Shown: positions 55,559 to 64,000 of the stretch, in pieces
Layout: each line of letters starts with the position of its first letter
Position numbering within the stretch: position 1 is the stretch's first letter
Assembly: GCF_012790675.1 (NCBI RefSeq)
Contig: NZ_CP046391.1
Location: forward strand, 397,398 to 461,397
Length of the DNA stretch: 64,000 bases
DNA from: Anaplasma platys
Lineage (GTDB): Bacteria > Pseudomonadota > Alphaproteobacteria > Rickettsiales > Anaplasmataceae
Reading direction: 5' to 3'
Made by a program: the position numbers and the translations under genes
Notes under the pieces: generated by a model
Seen by the model: the letters and a program-made list of their open reading frames with translations, nothing else
Databases searched by the model: none
What the model was told of the DNA's origin: nothing

Positions 55559-56311
55559 ATGGAAAAGGGCGTAATGTCGATAACGAGGCACTTGAAGGAA
55601 CTGCGTGCTAGGGTACTTATTTCCGTGTTGTTCTTCATGGGCATGTTCGTTGTTTGTTACTTGTTATCCGAAGAAATATATGAGTTTTTGCTGATTCCCT
55701 TGGTTGAGCTGGAAGGGGACCATGAGGATTTTTCACTTATTTATACTGATCTCACAGAGGCATTTTTCGTATATTTGCGCGTGGGAGCCATGGCGGCGCT
55801 TTTTTTATCCTTTCCCATGTTTGCTTTTCAGTTTTATAGATTTCTTGCCCCTGGTTTATACAAGTCAGAGAGGAGGGTTCTGCTTCCGTATCTTATAGCG
55901 GCCCCAGTTCTTTTTGCTTTGGGAGCTGCTGGGGTATATTACTACATATTTCCATTGGCATGGAAGTTCTTCATCAAGTTCGAAAATAGAGATGCATCCG
56001 TCGGGGTGCCAATAGAATTTATGCCGTCGGTTAGTGAATATTTGGATCTGGTGTTGCAGTTGATGTTTGCCTTTGGTTTGGCATTTCAGTTGCCAGTGAT
56101 TCTGACTCTGCTGGCGCGAGTTGGCATAATATCTTCGCGCAGCTTGGCAAACAAAAGAAGAGTAGCGATCGTTGTTATATTCATCATTGCTGCCGTATTG
56201 ACTCCTCCTGATGTGTTGAGCCAGATAGGTTTGGCTATTCCTATGTTGTTACTATACGAGGCATCTATAGTGGCGTGCAGATACATCGAAAAGAAAAGCC
56301 AAACACGTTGA
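55559..56311 (+). CDS. tatC: Sec-independent protein translocase TatC
   Basis: Receptor component of the twin-arginine translocation system. 250 residues with six membrane spans. The N-terminal family motif MSITRHLKELRARVLIS is followed by LTEAFFVYLRVG (conserved Glu/Phe region), FPMFAFQFYRFLAPGLYKSERR, and a C-terminal PPDVLSQIGLAIPMLLLYEASI. Alternative start at Met6. A visible substrate candidate in this window is the Rieske protein. tatA and tatB are not adjacent. Confidence 0.96.
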   Translation: MEKGVMSITRHLKELRARVLISVLFFMGMFVVCYLLSEEIYEFLLIPLVELEGDHEDFSLIYTDLTEAFFVYLRVGAMAALFLSFPMFAFQFYRFLAPGLYKSERRVLLPYLIAAPVLFALGAAGVYYYIFPLAWKFFIKFENRDASVGVPIEFMPSVSEYLDLVLQLMFAFGLAFQLPVILTLLARVGIISSRSLANKRRVAIVVIFIIAAVLTPPDVLSQIGLAIPMLLLYEASIVACRYIEKKSQTR

Positions 56312-56643
56312 GTTAATTGTTTCATAGTGTGTGTGCGGGAAAGAGGGAATTCTACGCAGCAGCCACAATGAAATTGCAAATGAAACGCTAAAACTATCGC
56401 CTTACGGATAAAGTTCAAAGTTTTTGAGCTAGCGGCTGCCGTCTACTCTGAGTAACCTTGTGGGGAGGAGCGGTTGTGTTTTATGTATAGCGAAGTTTCT
56501 GGTGGCATATGCTATTATCCTAATTATGATGAGAGGGTAACAATATCGTTGGCATGGTGTTGGGTGCCATGTTTATAGCGTGGTTCTGAGTAATAGCTGG
56601 TACCGTACAGTTATAACGAAACATCCTTCAAGGGAGGGGATAT
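56312..56643. other. Intergenic region before the RND pump gene
   Basis: 332 bp without a supported gene. An AAGGGAGGGGA ribosome site lies just ahead of the next ATG. No consensus promoter was identified. Confidence 0.45.
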
Positions 56644-59600
56644 ATGAATGCTGTTTTGGATTTTTTCCTGCAAAGGAACAGATTCACCTTATTTTTATTG
56701 ATATCTCTTTTGATGTACGGGGCATGTTCCTACGTCATGCTCTCTAGGGAAAGAACCCCGACTATCAAAATTCCTGTTATTTCAGTTGTTTCTGAGATCG
56801 AAGGGATGCGAGGAGAATTGGTTGAAAAGTTGTTAGCAAAGCCAATAGAGAAAGAAGTTAGATCAGTTTCTGGAATCAAGAAGATAGCGTCAAATGTTAG
56901 TGATGGTAGAGTGATTGTAATTTTGGAGTTCGACCATGATTCAGACATGCGTGTGGCCATGGAAGATGTTAAGGCAAGGCTGGACACAGTTAGGCCTAAG
57001 TTACCCAGAGAAACAACCACGCTTTTTGCTGAGGAAATAGACTTAGGTCTACTGCCAGTAGTTAGCTTGGCGGTCGTTGGGGATGTGCAGACAACGTTGC
57101 TTACCAAAATTGCTAAGGAACTTAAGTCACACATTGAAGCTTTGAGTGACGTGCTAAGCGTTGAGGCATCTGGCTTGCGTGAGGAGGTGGTAGAGATTAG
57201 ATTTTCTCCGGAGCGGCTTGATCGCTATGGCATACAAATTTCGCATATGATTGATGCCCTGCGTAGGAGTTATCCTTTCGTTCCTTACAGTGTGCTTGAA
57301 ACTGATATGGGCATGCACAAAATTAAGCTAAGCAGCGAATTAGACAGCAGACAAAAGATTTTAGATTTGGTGCTTAAGTCTAAGGGAAGCGAGTTTGTGA
57401 CCGTCAGTGATGTGGCGGATGTTAAGCTGGTGGAAAAAAATACACGAACATTTTCTCGGGTTAACGGTAAGCCGGCCGCTGTGTTGCAAATTTCTAAAAG
57501 AACAGGAAGCAGCGTCACCGACTTGGTGAAAAAAATCAGGATTATCCTCGAAAAGAAGAGTTCGCTAATTCCTCCGGGAGTCTCAATTGAGTTTTTGCAG
57601 GATCAGTCACAGGAGGTGGAGACTATCCTCCATGAACTGGAAAACACTTTATTGTTCTCCGTTATCCTGGTGTTGGTGCTGATGATGGTCTTTATGGGGC
57701 TGAGGATGGCGCTATTGGTGGGAATGGCCATCCCGGTGTCAGCATGTGTGGGGATAATTGTCATATACCTTATGGGATACACTCTTAACATCGTGATTCT
57801 CTTCACGCTGATAATGGTGATCGGTATGTTGGTAGATGATGCCATAGTAGTTAGCGAATATGCAGATCGGAAAATGGCCTACGGAATGGAAAGAATGGCA
57901 GCATACAGAGAGGCTGCCTCCGTGATGTTTTGGCCTATAGCGACTTCTACATGTACAAGACTTGCGGTATTTGTTCCTCTGCTCTTTTGGCCGGGATTTA
58001 TGGGAGGCTTCATGGAATACATCCCGGTAGTTTCGATATCGACGTTGGTGGGTTCGTGGATCACAGCGCTGATTTTTATTCCAGTGCTTGGTTCAATATT
58101 TGGAAGGGGTTCCGCAGAAACGGAGAAAGAAATAGCTGAGGTGAGAGCGATAGAAGACTTCAGTGTTGAAAAGATGAGTAAAGTTACCAGGTTCTATGCC
58201 AATGTTCTCGAAAAGGTACTCGACCATCCGAGGAAATTTGTATTCCTAGTATCGGGAGTGTTAATTACAGCTACCATTACTTACTTTGTTTTTGGGCCGG
58301 GGGTGGAATTTTTTCCGGATGTTGAGCCAGACAGAGCCATTATTAAGGTGAAGAGTGATAACAATCAATCAACGCGGGAAAAAAATAGATTGCTCAGTGA
58401 GATTGAGGAAAGAATCAATGGCGTAGAAGGAGTAAAATACGTCCACACTACGTCTGCAAGTGGAGATGGGGAGGGAAACATAGGTGTAGTGAGCTTAGAG
58501 TTTATTCCTTGGTATGCCAGGGAAAAGGCCTCCAAGATTCTTTCGCATGTCTCAGATCTACTCCGGGATGTGAAGGGTGTATTTCTTGATGTTGAATATA
58601 ATTCCATGAAGCCCAGCAGAGGCAAGCCCATGGTTGTGACTTTGCGTTCCAAAGATACTAATGCTCTTGAGGCTGCAGCGCTTTTCCTGAGAGACTCTAT
58701 GGCCGAATCAGAGGGTTTCACCGGGGTTTCCAGCGATAATGAAGGGAGAGGCGCGGAGTGGGTTTTGGAGGTCGATAGAAAGAAGGCACTTGCTTCAGGT
58801 GTTGATATCTCTACCATTGGGAGCTATGTCAGCATGTTGACCGATGGATTATTGGTAGGTAAGTACCATCCCAAGGGTTCTGCTGATGAGATTGATATAA
58901 TTGCGCGCTTTAGTCAGGATCGAAGGTCTCTGAAGAATATAGATAATTTCACCATTAATACACAAGCTGGCAAGGTGCCAGTTTCGACGTTTGTTAGGAG
59001 AAGTGCTAGGCCTGATGAAGGTGTTGTCAGGCGTGTTGACGGGTATAGGGCCGTCACTATTTCTTCCTATATGCTTCCAGGATATTCGCTTGGTGATGGG
59101 GTAGATCATATTAAGGAGATTTTTGCCAAGAGTATATATAAAGACGTTGATCTGGATTTCTTTGGAGATATGCAGGAACAAAGCGAGTCACAATCGTTCC
59201 TTCTCAGAGCGTTCTTCCTAGTTACATTAATGATTGTGTTGCTCCTCATGTGTGAGTTCAACAGTTTCTACTATGTGGCAGTGGTAGCATCAGCAGTGTT
59301 TTTATCCACTACATGTGTATTCTTGGGCTTTTTGTTGACGTATAAGGTGTTCGGCATCGTGATGGGCGGTATAGGTGTGATAGTTCTTGCCGGTGTTGTG
59401 GTCAACAACAATATACTGCTAATAGACGCTTACCGAGCTAATTTTGCCAGTGCTAGGAACAAGCGTGAGGCGATAATAAAGTCTGCAGTTTCTCGACTTC
59501 GCCCCATATTTTTGACGGTAATTACCGGGGTATTAGGCCTGCTCCCTATGGTTATGAGAGTAAGTGTCGATTTCATAGGTCGGAGAGTGTTATATGATTC

Positions 59601-59748
59601 ACCATCGAGTCAGTTATGGTTTGAATTGTCAACTACCACAGCTGTAGGGCTGTTGTGTGCAACCATAATTACCCTTATGTTTACCCCTGCCGTTTTAATG
59701 TGCAGTGGGGAGCATGATAAAAACTGTGATAAAATTGACAGCGAGTAG
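56644..59748 (+). CDS. RND-family efflux transporter
   Basis: Large inner-membrane proton-driven pump of the AcrB/HAE1 kind, 1034 residues. It starts near the first membrane helix (FTLFLLISLLMYGACSYVML), followed by a periplasmic porter domain, helices 2-6 with GMLVDDAIVVSEYADRKM (proton-relay Asp pair region), a second membrane entry near residue 535, a second porter domain and the final helix bundle with GVIVLAGVVVNNNILLIDAYR and RLRPIFLTVITGVLGLLPMV. The split from its adaptor gene at 8183 is noteworthy. Substrate unknown. Ribosome site AGGGAGGGGA precedes ATG 56644. Confidence 0.93.
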   Translation: MNAVLDFFLQRNRFTLFLLISLLMYGACSYVMLSRERTPTIKIPVISVVSEIEGMRGELVEKLLAKPIEKEVRSVSGIKKIASNVSDGRVIVILEFDHDSDMRVAMEDVKARLDTVRPKLPRETTTLFAEEIDLGLLPVVSLAVVGDVQTTLLTKIAKELKSHIEALSDVLSVEASGLREEVVEIRFSPERLDRYGIQISHMIDALRRSYPFVPYSVLETDMGMHKIKLSSELDSRQKILDLVLKSKGSEFVTVSDVADVKLVEKNTRTFSRVNGKPAAVLQISKRTGSSVTDLVKKIRIILEKKSSLIPPGVSIEFLQDQSQEVETILHELENTLLFSVILVLVLMMVFMGLRMALLVGMAIPVSACVGIIVIYLMGYTLNIVILFTLIMVIGMLVDDAIVVSEYADRKMAYGMERMAAYREAASVMFWPIATSTCTRLAVFVPLLFWPGFMGGFMEYIPVVSISTLVGSWITALIFIPVLGSIFGRGSAETEKEIAEVRAIEDFSVEKMSKVTRFYANVLEKVLDHPRKFVFLVSGVLITATITYFVFGPGVEFFPDVEPDRAIIKVKSDNNQSTREKNRLLSEIEERINGVEGVKYVHTTSASGDGEGNIGVVSLEFIPWYAREKASKILSHVSDLLRDVKGVFLDVEYNSMKPSRGKPMVVTLRSKDTNALEAAALFLRDSMAESEGFTGVSSDNEGRGAEWVLEVDRKKALASGVDISTIGSYVSMLTDGLLVGKYHPKGSADEIDIIARFSQDRRSLKNIDNFTINTQAGKVPVSTFVRRSARPDEGVVRRVDGYRAVTISSYMLPGYSLGDGVDHIKEIFAKSIYKDVDLDFFGDMQEQSESQSFLLRAFFLVTLMIVLLLMCEFNSFYYVAVVASAVFLSTTCVFLGFLLTYKVFGIVMGGIGVIVLAGVVVNNNILLIDAYRANFASARNKREAIIKSAVSRLRPIFLTVITGVLGLLPMVMRVSVDFIGRRVLYDSPSSQLWFELSTTTAVGLLCATIITLMFTPAVLMCSGEHDKNCDKIDSE

Positions 59749-59963
59749 GTTGATAAGTTTGCATAAGTTGTTTTTTCGATGGTAGCAGCGCTTGCTGAAT
59801 CATATCAGCAGGCTTGATCAGTTGTGGAAAATCAATGAAATTGGGCTTTAATGCGTTGTAAAACAGGGTTTTTCTGTGCAGCATCTGTTTTATGCGGTTG
59901 TGCGCATGTGAGGATAGGGTTGTTCTAGAGTCTATTATCACCTTTAAAAGCGGTGGAAGTTCG

Positions 59964-60080
59964 ATGGGGGAGGCAATAGTAACATCTACGTCTTTTCCTC
60001 ATAATTGGCACTGGTGGCAAGAGTGGTTTATGGGCTATGGTGCGGATAAACTTCTTGACTCAAGTTGGTATCAGCAGTAG
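59964..60080 (+). CDS. Possible 38-residue Trp-rich peptide
   Basis: A frame from ATG 59964 with a GGTGGAAG stretch about 5 bp upstream encodes 38 residues with five Trp, four of them within the block NWHWWQEWF, plus three Tyr near the end. A longer in-frame start at 59892 exists. The aromatic clustering is unlike the surrounding shadow frames. The 415-bp gap also holds an exact 8-bp inverted repeat (TAAAACAG/CTGTTTTA, about 59857-59891). A chance frame, a leader peptide or a decayed gene end are all possible. Confidence 0.3.
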   Translation: MGEAIVTSTSFPHNWHWWQEWFMGYGADKLLDSSWYQQ

Positions 60081-60163
60081 AATCACCGTGGTGGACTAGT
60101 ATGGAGCACCGCTTCTGTCAGCAATGTGTGTAATAGACGTTTTCTACTCGTGCAAGGGGTTTT

Positions 60164-61708
60164 ATGGTGAATTTGTATAATTTTGACAATCTCGAACTCA
60201 TCAGGGTTGCTAGGGACGTTGCAGAGCAGAGGGGTCTTGATCTAGGGGTGGTAGTCGAGGCTATAGAGCAGGCACTTGAAGTTGTCAGTCACGGCAAGTA
60301 TGGGGATTGTAAAATCAAAGTTTCCATAGACAGAAAAACGGGGGTTATATCGATTGCGCGGCAGGCGCTGGTCGTGAACGATGATCTGTCGCTTGATTAT
60401 GAGCAATTTGGCATTCCGGAAGAGGAAGTTAATAAGTACAAGTTGGTGCGTGTTTCTGATGCGCGGGTTGATGATGTGGGTACTCAGGTTGGCGACATAC
60501 TCATGGAACCTTTGCCACCGCTTGATGTTGATTACAATTCCGCTAAGCTTGCCAAGCAAAAGGTTGCGCAGCTGATCATGATGCAGGAACGCAAGAGGCA
60601 ATATGAGGAGTTCAAAGAGCGTGTTGGTGACTTGGTGTATGGTGTCGTTAAAAGGGTAGAATACAATAACATTGTAGTTGACCTAAATGGTAGCGAGGGC
60701 TACTTGCCCTTATATAGCACCATTAGGGGGGAAGTATTTAGGCCAAATGACAGGATAAAAGCTCATGTTGAAGATGTGCGCCGTGAAACTTCGGGGCCGC
60801 AAATCTTCTTGTCTCGCGTTAGTAAGAGGTTCATGGAGCTTCTTTTTAAGCAAGAGATTCCGGAGGTATATGACGGGGTTGTCAGTATCAAAGCTCTGGC
60901 CAGGGATGCTGGTTCTAGGTCGAAGGTAGCGGTTTTCTCTTCGGATAAGAACATTGATCCGGTGGGAGCGTGTATTGGTGCGCGTGGTGTGCGTATACAG
61001 AACATAGTTTCGGAACTCCATGGTGAGAAGATAGATGTGGTACCTTATTCGCCTGATTTGGCGAAGTTCGTTGTGAGTGCTATAGCTCCAGCAGAGGCTG
61101 TTAAGGTTATCATTGACGAGGATGTGGAAAGGATAGAGCTTGTAGTACCAGAAAGTCAGGTCAGCTTGGCGATTGGTAGGTATGGTCAAAATATCAGGCT
61201 TGCTTCGGAGTTGGTTGGCTGGGGTATTGATGTTATTGGTGATGAGACAGAGTCTACCAGGAAAGCTAAGGAGCTTAGTTCAGGTGCTAAGATATTTGTG
61301 GATGATTTGGATGTTGAGGAAATCATTGGGCAGCTTTTAGTAAGTGAGGGTTTCTCCAGTATTGAGGATTTGGATCGAGCCGAGGTTAGCGATATAGCTG
61401 CGGTAGATGGGTTTAACGAGGAGATAGCTCGTGAGCTGAAGGCGAGGGCAGCGGAATGCCTGGAGCGACGCCGTCGGGAAGCCGTAGAGGCTCTTGAAAA
61501 GATGACGGTTAGTGAAGAAGTCATGCAACTCCCGTTTTTAGAAGTCGAGGATATTGTAAAGTTATGCAATAGTGGTATAAGGAGTGTAGAGGATATCGCT
61601 TCACTGTGTACTGACGAATTTTATGATATTATCCCAAAGGTTAGGTTAAGTAAAGAGCAGGTGGATTCCATAATCCTGGAGTCACGTAAGCGGGTTGGGT
61701 GGGTTTAG
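60164..61708 (+). CDS. nusA: Transcription termination/antitermination factor NusA
   Basis: RNA-polymerase-binding factor. The 514 residues have the N-terminal polymerase-binding domain (LIRVARDVAEQRGLDLGVVVEAIEQAL), the S1 domain (VGDLVYGVVKRVEYNNIVVDLNGSEGYLP), two KH domains (DPVGACIGARGVRIQNIVSELHGEKIDVVPY and SLAIGRYGQNIRLASEL) and two C-terminal helix-hairpin-helix acidic repeats. rimP, usually just upstream, is not present here. infB follows after 18 bp. Confidence 0.96.
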   Translation: MVNLYNFDNLELIRVARDVAEQRGLDLGVVVEAIEQALEVVSHGKYGDCKIKVSIDRKTGVISIARQALVVNDDLSLDYEQFGIPEEEVNKYKLVRVSDARVDDVGTQVGDILMEPLPPLDVDYNSAKLAKQKVAQLIMMQERKRQYEEFKERVGDLVYGVVKRVEYNNIVVDLNGSEGYLPLYSTIRGEVFRPNDRIKAHVEDVRRETSGPQIFLSRVSKRFMELLFKQEIPEVYDGVVSIKALARDAGSRSKVAVFSSDKNIDPVGACIGARGVRIQNIVSELHGEKIDVVPYSPDLAKFVVSAIAPAEAVKVIIDEDVERIELVVPESQVSLAIGRYGQNIRLASELVGWGIDVIGDETESTRKAKELSSGAKIFVDDLDVEEIIGQLLVSEGFSSIEDLDRAEVSDIAAVDGFNEEIARELKARAAECLERRRREAVEALEKMTVSEEVMQLPFLEVEDIVKLCNSGIRSVEDIASLCTDEFYDIIPKVRLSKEQVDSIILESRKRVGWV

Positions 61709-61726
61709 TTTTTCTAGGTGCAGCAG

Positions 61727-64000
61727 ATGAGTGATGAGGAAAAGGTAGGTATGGAGTGCAATGCTTCAGGTGAACGGAGGCGTTTGACTCTAAAGCTTGA
61801 AGACAAGCTTAAGGCGCCACTTTCCTTGACTAGAACTTCTTCCCAGGGCAGACCGTTCATGACCGTTGAGGTCAGGAGTAAGAATAAAAAAGTAGGAGAG
61901 TCTTTGTTGGGCAGGGAGGGGTATACTTCTTGGAACGATAAAAAGAAATCCGGGGTTGCCAGCAAGGGAGCTGATGGGTTGACTGCGCAAGAGCAGCTCT
62001 TTAGGATTAATGCCATAAATATGGCGGATAGCGTTAGCGCTAAGGAAAGGGAAATTTCAGCTAAAAGAGAAGAAGAGAAGAAGGAAGCTGCTGGTGCTGA
62101 GGTCGCTACGGAGGGTGTCTCTTCTGTCGAATCGCGGGAGCCAGTGGTTGAGGCTGATGGTGCAGTGCCTGGCGGGGCAGCGGAAGCCGCTGCGGGAACT
62201 CAGTTTTCCAAGGGCCGTCATTATGACAGAGATAAAAAGCACGCTTACGGTTCGACTACGAAACATAAGGAAAAGGAAGGCGGTGGCGTTAAGAAGGCTG
62301 TATCCGCTAGGGTTTCAAGTAAACACTTGAAGTCTGATATCGAGAGTGCTCTCAGTGGGCTGGAAGATAAGTATGTTACGAGGGCTTCGTCTTATAGTAA
62401 GCGCCGCGGGAAGAGTTCGAGCAATGAGCGCAGGATATCTCGGGAGGTGACTATTACTGATCACATGGATGTTCGGGGGCTGGCACTGGCTATGGCCGAG
62501 AAGGCGCAGGATGTGTTGCGCATGCTCGCGCATGTGGGTATGGAATCAAAGTTGGATACGGAACTGGATATCAATTTGGCCCGTGACATCGCTATTGAGT
62601 TCGGTCATCGGCCCAAGGTTGTCAGCAAGATTAAGTTGGTGCAGGAGCTTACTGACGTCTGTGAGGGTGATTTTGTCGCGGAGCCAAGGCCTCCGGTGGT
62701 TACTGTCATGGGGCATGTTGACCATGGAAAGACGTCGTTGCTCGATGTGCTGCGTAAATCTAATGTGGCGGAGAAAGAAGTTAGGGGCATCACTCAGCAC
62801 ATGGGTGCATACCAGATAGATGTGGATGGCAAGAAAATTACTTTTTTGGACACGCCGGGTCATGAGGCGTTCGCGGACATGCGGGCTCGTGGGGCTAATG
62901 TAACCGACATCGTAGTTCTGGTAGTCGCGGCTGACGATGGGATAATGCCGCAGACTATTGAGTCCATTAACCATGTTAAGGCTGCTGGTGTAGCTATGGT
63001 GGTGGCAGTCAATAAAATAGACAAAAGTGACGCCAATGTAGGGAAAATCACTAATGACTTGCTACAGTACGGGGTGATTCCTGAGGATCTCGGGGGCGAT
63101 GTGATGATTGTTCCGGTTTCGGCAAAGAGTGGTGAGAATCTAGATAGGTTGAAATCGACCATACTCTTGGTTGCGGAAATGCTGGAGTTGAAGGCCCCGG
63201 TGGAGTGTAGGGCCCAGGGTGTGGTAATAGAAGCGCGGGTTGATAGGGGTTGTGGTGTTGTTGCCACTGTGATAGTGCAAAGGGGAACGCTTAGTAAGGG
63301 TGATGTGGTAGTTGCTGGTGACTCTTACGGTAAAGTCCGCAACATGTTCGACGATGACGATAGGGTTGTGACGCGGGCTTTGCCGGCGACGCCCGTGAGG
63401 ATTTTGGGGTTGAGTAGCGTACCCAAGGCTGGTGATACTTTTGTTGTCATGCCTTCGGAAAAACAGGCGCGTGATTTGTTGTGGCATAAGGCAGAAGTGA
63501 ATTCTGTGCGTGAGAAGAGTATTGCTACTGGTCCTACGATGCCTATTTTGCCAACTATGGATAACAAGATCGAGGAAGTGAACATTATCCTCAAATCTGA
63601 TGTTATAGGGTCCATGGAGGCTGTGTCTTATGCGGTAGCTCAAATAGAACACGAGGAGGTGAAGTTCAATATTCTGCATAAAGAAATAGGGGATGTCACT
63701 AGATCAGATGTGTTGTTGGCTGAAGTATCTTCCGCGGTGATTCTGGCCTTTAACGTCAAGGTCGATGCTTCTGCTAGAGATTTGTTGAAGCATAAGAGCG
63801 TGGATGTACGGCACTATCAGGTGATATATGACCTGGTTGATGATGTTAAGAGCATGGTATCAGGAAAGCTTAAACCTATAGTGCAGGAGATACAGGTTGG
63901 CTTATTGTCGGTGCGGCAGGTATTTTCTTCTGGAAAGGGAGGCGCTGTGATTGGGTGCTATGTTTCTGAAGGAAGCGTTAGCCGCGGTGCCGTGATAAGA
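61727..64000 (+). CDS. infB: Translation initiation factor IF-2 (cut by the window end)
   Basis: GTPase placing initiator tRNA on the 30S subunit. The open frame from ATG 61727 runs 758 codons to the last base with no stop. A polar Lys/Glu-rich N-terminal region (about 250 residues) is followed by the bacterial IF2 N domain (about 260-310), then the G domain: VTVMGHVDHGKTSLLD near residue 325, DTPGHEAF, and NKIDKSD. Domain II follows (VIVQRGTLSKGDVVVAG), and the frame ends inside the C-terminal domains. The missing end should be about 75 residues. nusA-infB is the conserved operon. Confidence 0.97.
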   Translation, partial: MSDEEKVGMECNASGERRRLTLKLEDKLKAPLSLTRTSSQGRPFMTVEVRSKNKKVGESLLGREGYTSWNDKKKSGVASKGADGLTAQEQLFRINAINMADSVSAKEREISAKREEEKKEAAGAEVATEGVSSVESREPVVEADGAVPGGAAEAAAGTQFSKGRHYDRDKKHAYGSTTKHKEKEGGGVKKAVSARVSSKHLKSDIESALSGLEDKYVTRASSYSKRRGKSSSNERRISREVTITDHMDVRGLALAMAEKAQDVLRMLAHVGMESKLDTELDINLARDIAIEFGHRPKVVSKIKLVQELTDVCEGDFVAEPRPPVVTVMGHVDHGKTSLLDVLRKSNVAEKEVRGITQHMGAYQIDVDGKKITFLDTPGHEAFADMRARGANVTDIVVLVVAADDGIMPQTIESINHVKAAGVAMVVAVNKIDKSDANVGKITNDLLQYGVIPEDLGGDVMIVPVSAKSGENLDRLKSTILLVAEMLELKAPVECRAQGVVIEARVDRGCGVVATVIVQRGTLSKGDVVVAGDSYGKVRNMFDDDDRVVTRALPATPVRILGLSSVPKAGDTFVVMPSEKQARDLLWHKAEVNSVREKSIATGPTMPILPTMDNKIEEVNIILKSDVIGSMEAVSYAVAQIEHEEVKFNILHKEIGDVTRSDVLLAEVSSAVILAFNVKVDASARDLLKHKSVDVRHYQVIYDLVDDVKSMVSGKLKPIVQEIQVGLLSVRQVFSSGKGGAVIGCYVSEGSVSRGAVIR

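Overview
The window is a stretch of an Anaplasma-type (Rickettsiales, Anaplasmataceae) chromosome. The evidence is the gene set and its arrangement: three tandem Asp55/Asp62-like porins, a virB8-type gene away from other virB genes, nuo genes split into blocks, an RND pump separated from its adaptor, aerobic respiratory genes, a non-mevalonate isoprenoid route, an oxygen-dependent hemF, and long non-coding gaps. A few lines counted by hand gave 40-48 % G+C. The species is not resolved; A. phagocytophilum or a relative with similarly long gaps fits better than the gene-dense A. marginale, but this is inference.

Layout. 1-5.3 kb: carA(-), gpmI(+), der(-), with degenerate repeats beside them. 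5.5-13.9 kb: a BamB-like propeller protein, lpdA, an RND adaptor, infA-maf, rpsB-tsf, znuB and an unknown membrane protein. 14.2-16.8 kb: petABC (cytochrome bc1). 17.2-22.9 kb: a small membrane ORF and three large porins, with a G tract, a perfect 39-bp palindrome and a good promoter before the third. 23.2-31.4 kb: gltX(-), tRNA-Thr(-), a small basic protein overlapping mutM, pccB, a 1.86-kb gene-free tract, prfA(-) and a small disordered ORF with a strong promoter. 31.7-40.5 kb: engB-argB, hemF, serS(-), rmuC, virB8-like and miaA(-). 41-50.5 kb: an unknown protein, a degenerate 3-hydroxyacyl-CoA dehydrogenase homologue, nuoF and, after a gap, nuoJKLMN. 50.6-59.7 kb: dxr, a Cys/His-rich lipoprotein, ispG, tatC and an RND pump. 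60.2-64 kb: nusA and infB, the latter cut by the window end.

How the genes fit together. LpdA, complex I (nuo) and the bc1 complex form a respiratory chain. The Rieske protein has a twin-arginine signal and tatC lies in the same window. dxr and ispG belong to the MEP pathway. pccB belongs to propionyl-CoA carboxylation. The translation genes (infA, infB, rpsB, tsf, prfA, gltX, serS, miaA, tRNA-Thr) are scattered.

Most notable: (1) decayed direct copies of gene 3' ends lie just beyond the stop codons of carA, gpmI, serS and miaA, suggesting a recurring process that builds the non-coding gaps; (2) a predicted surface lipoprotein carries nine CxC pairs, three of them double modules at a 26-27 residue period; (3) a perfect palindrome lies upstream of a porin gene; (4) several microprotein candidates; (5) ArgB and an HCDH homologue have altered active-site motifs.
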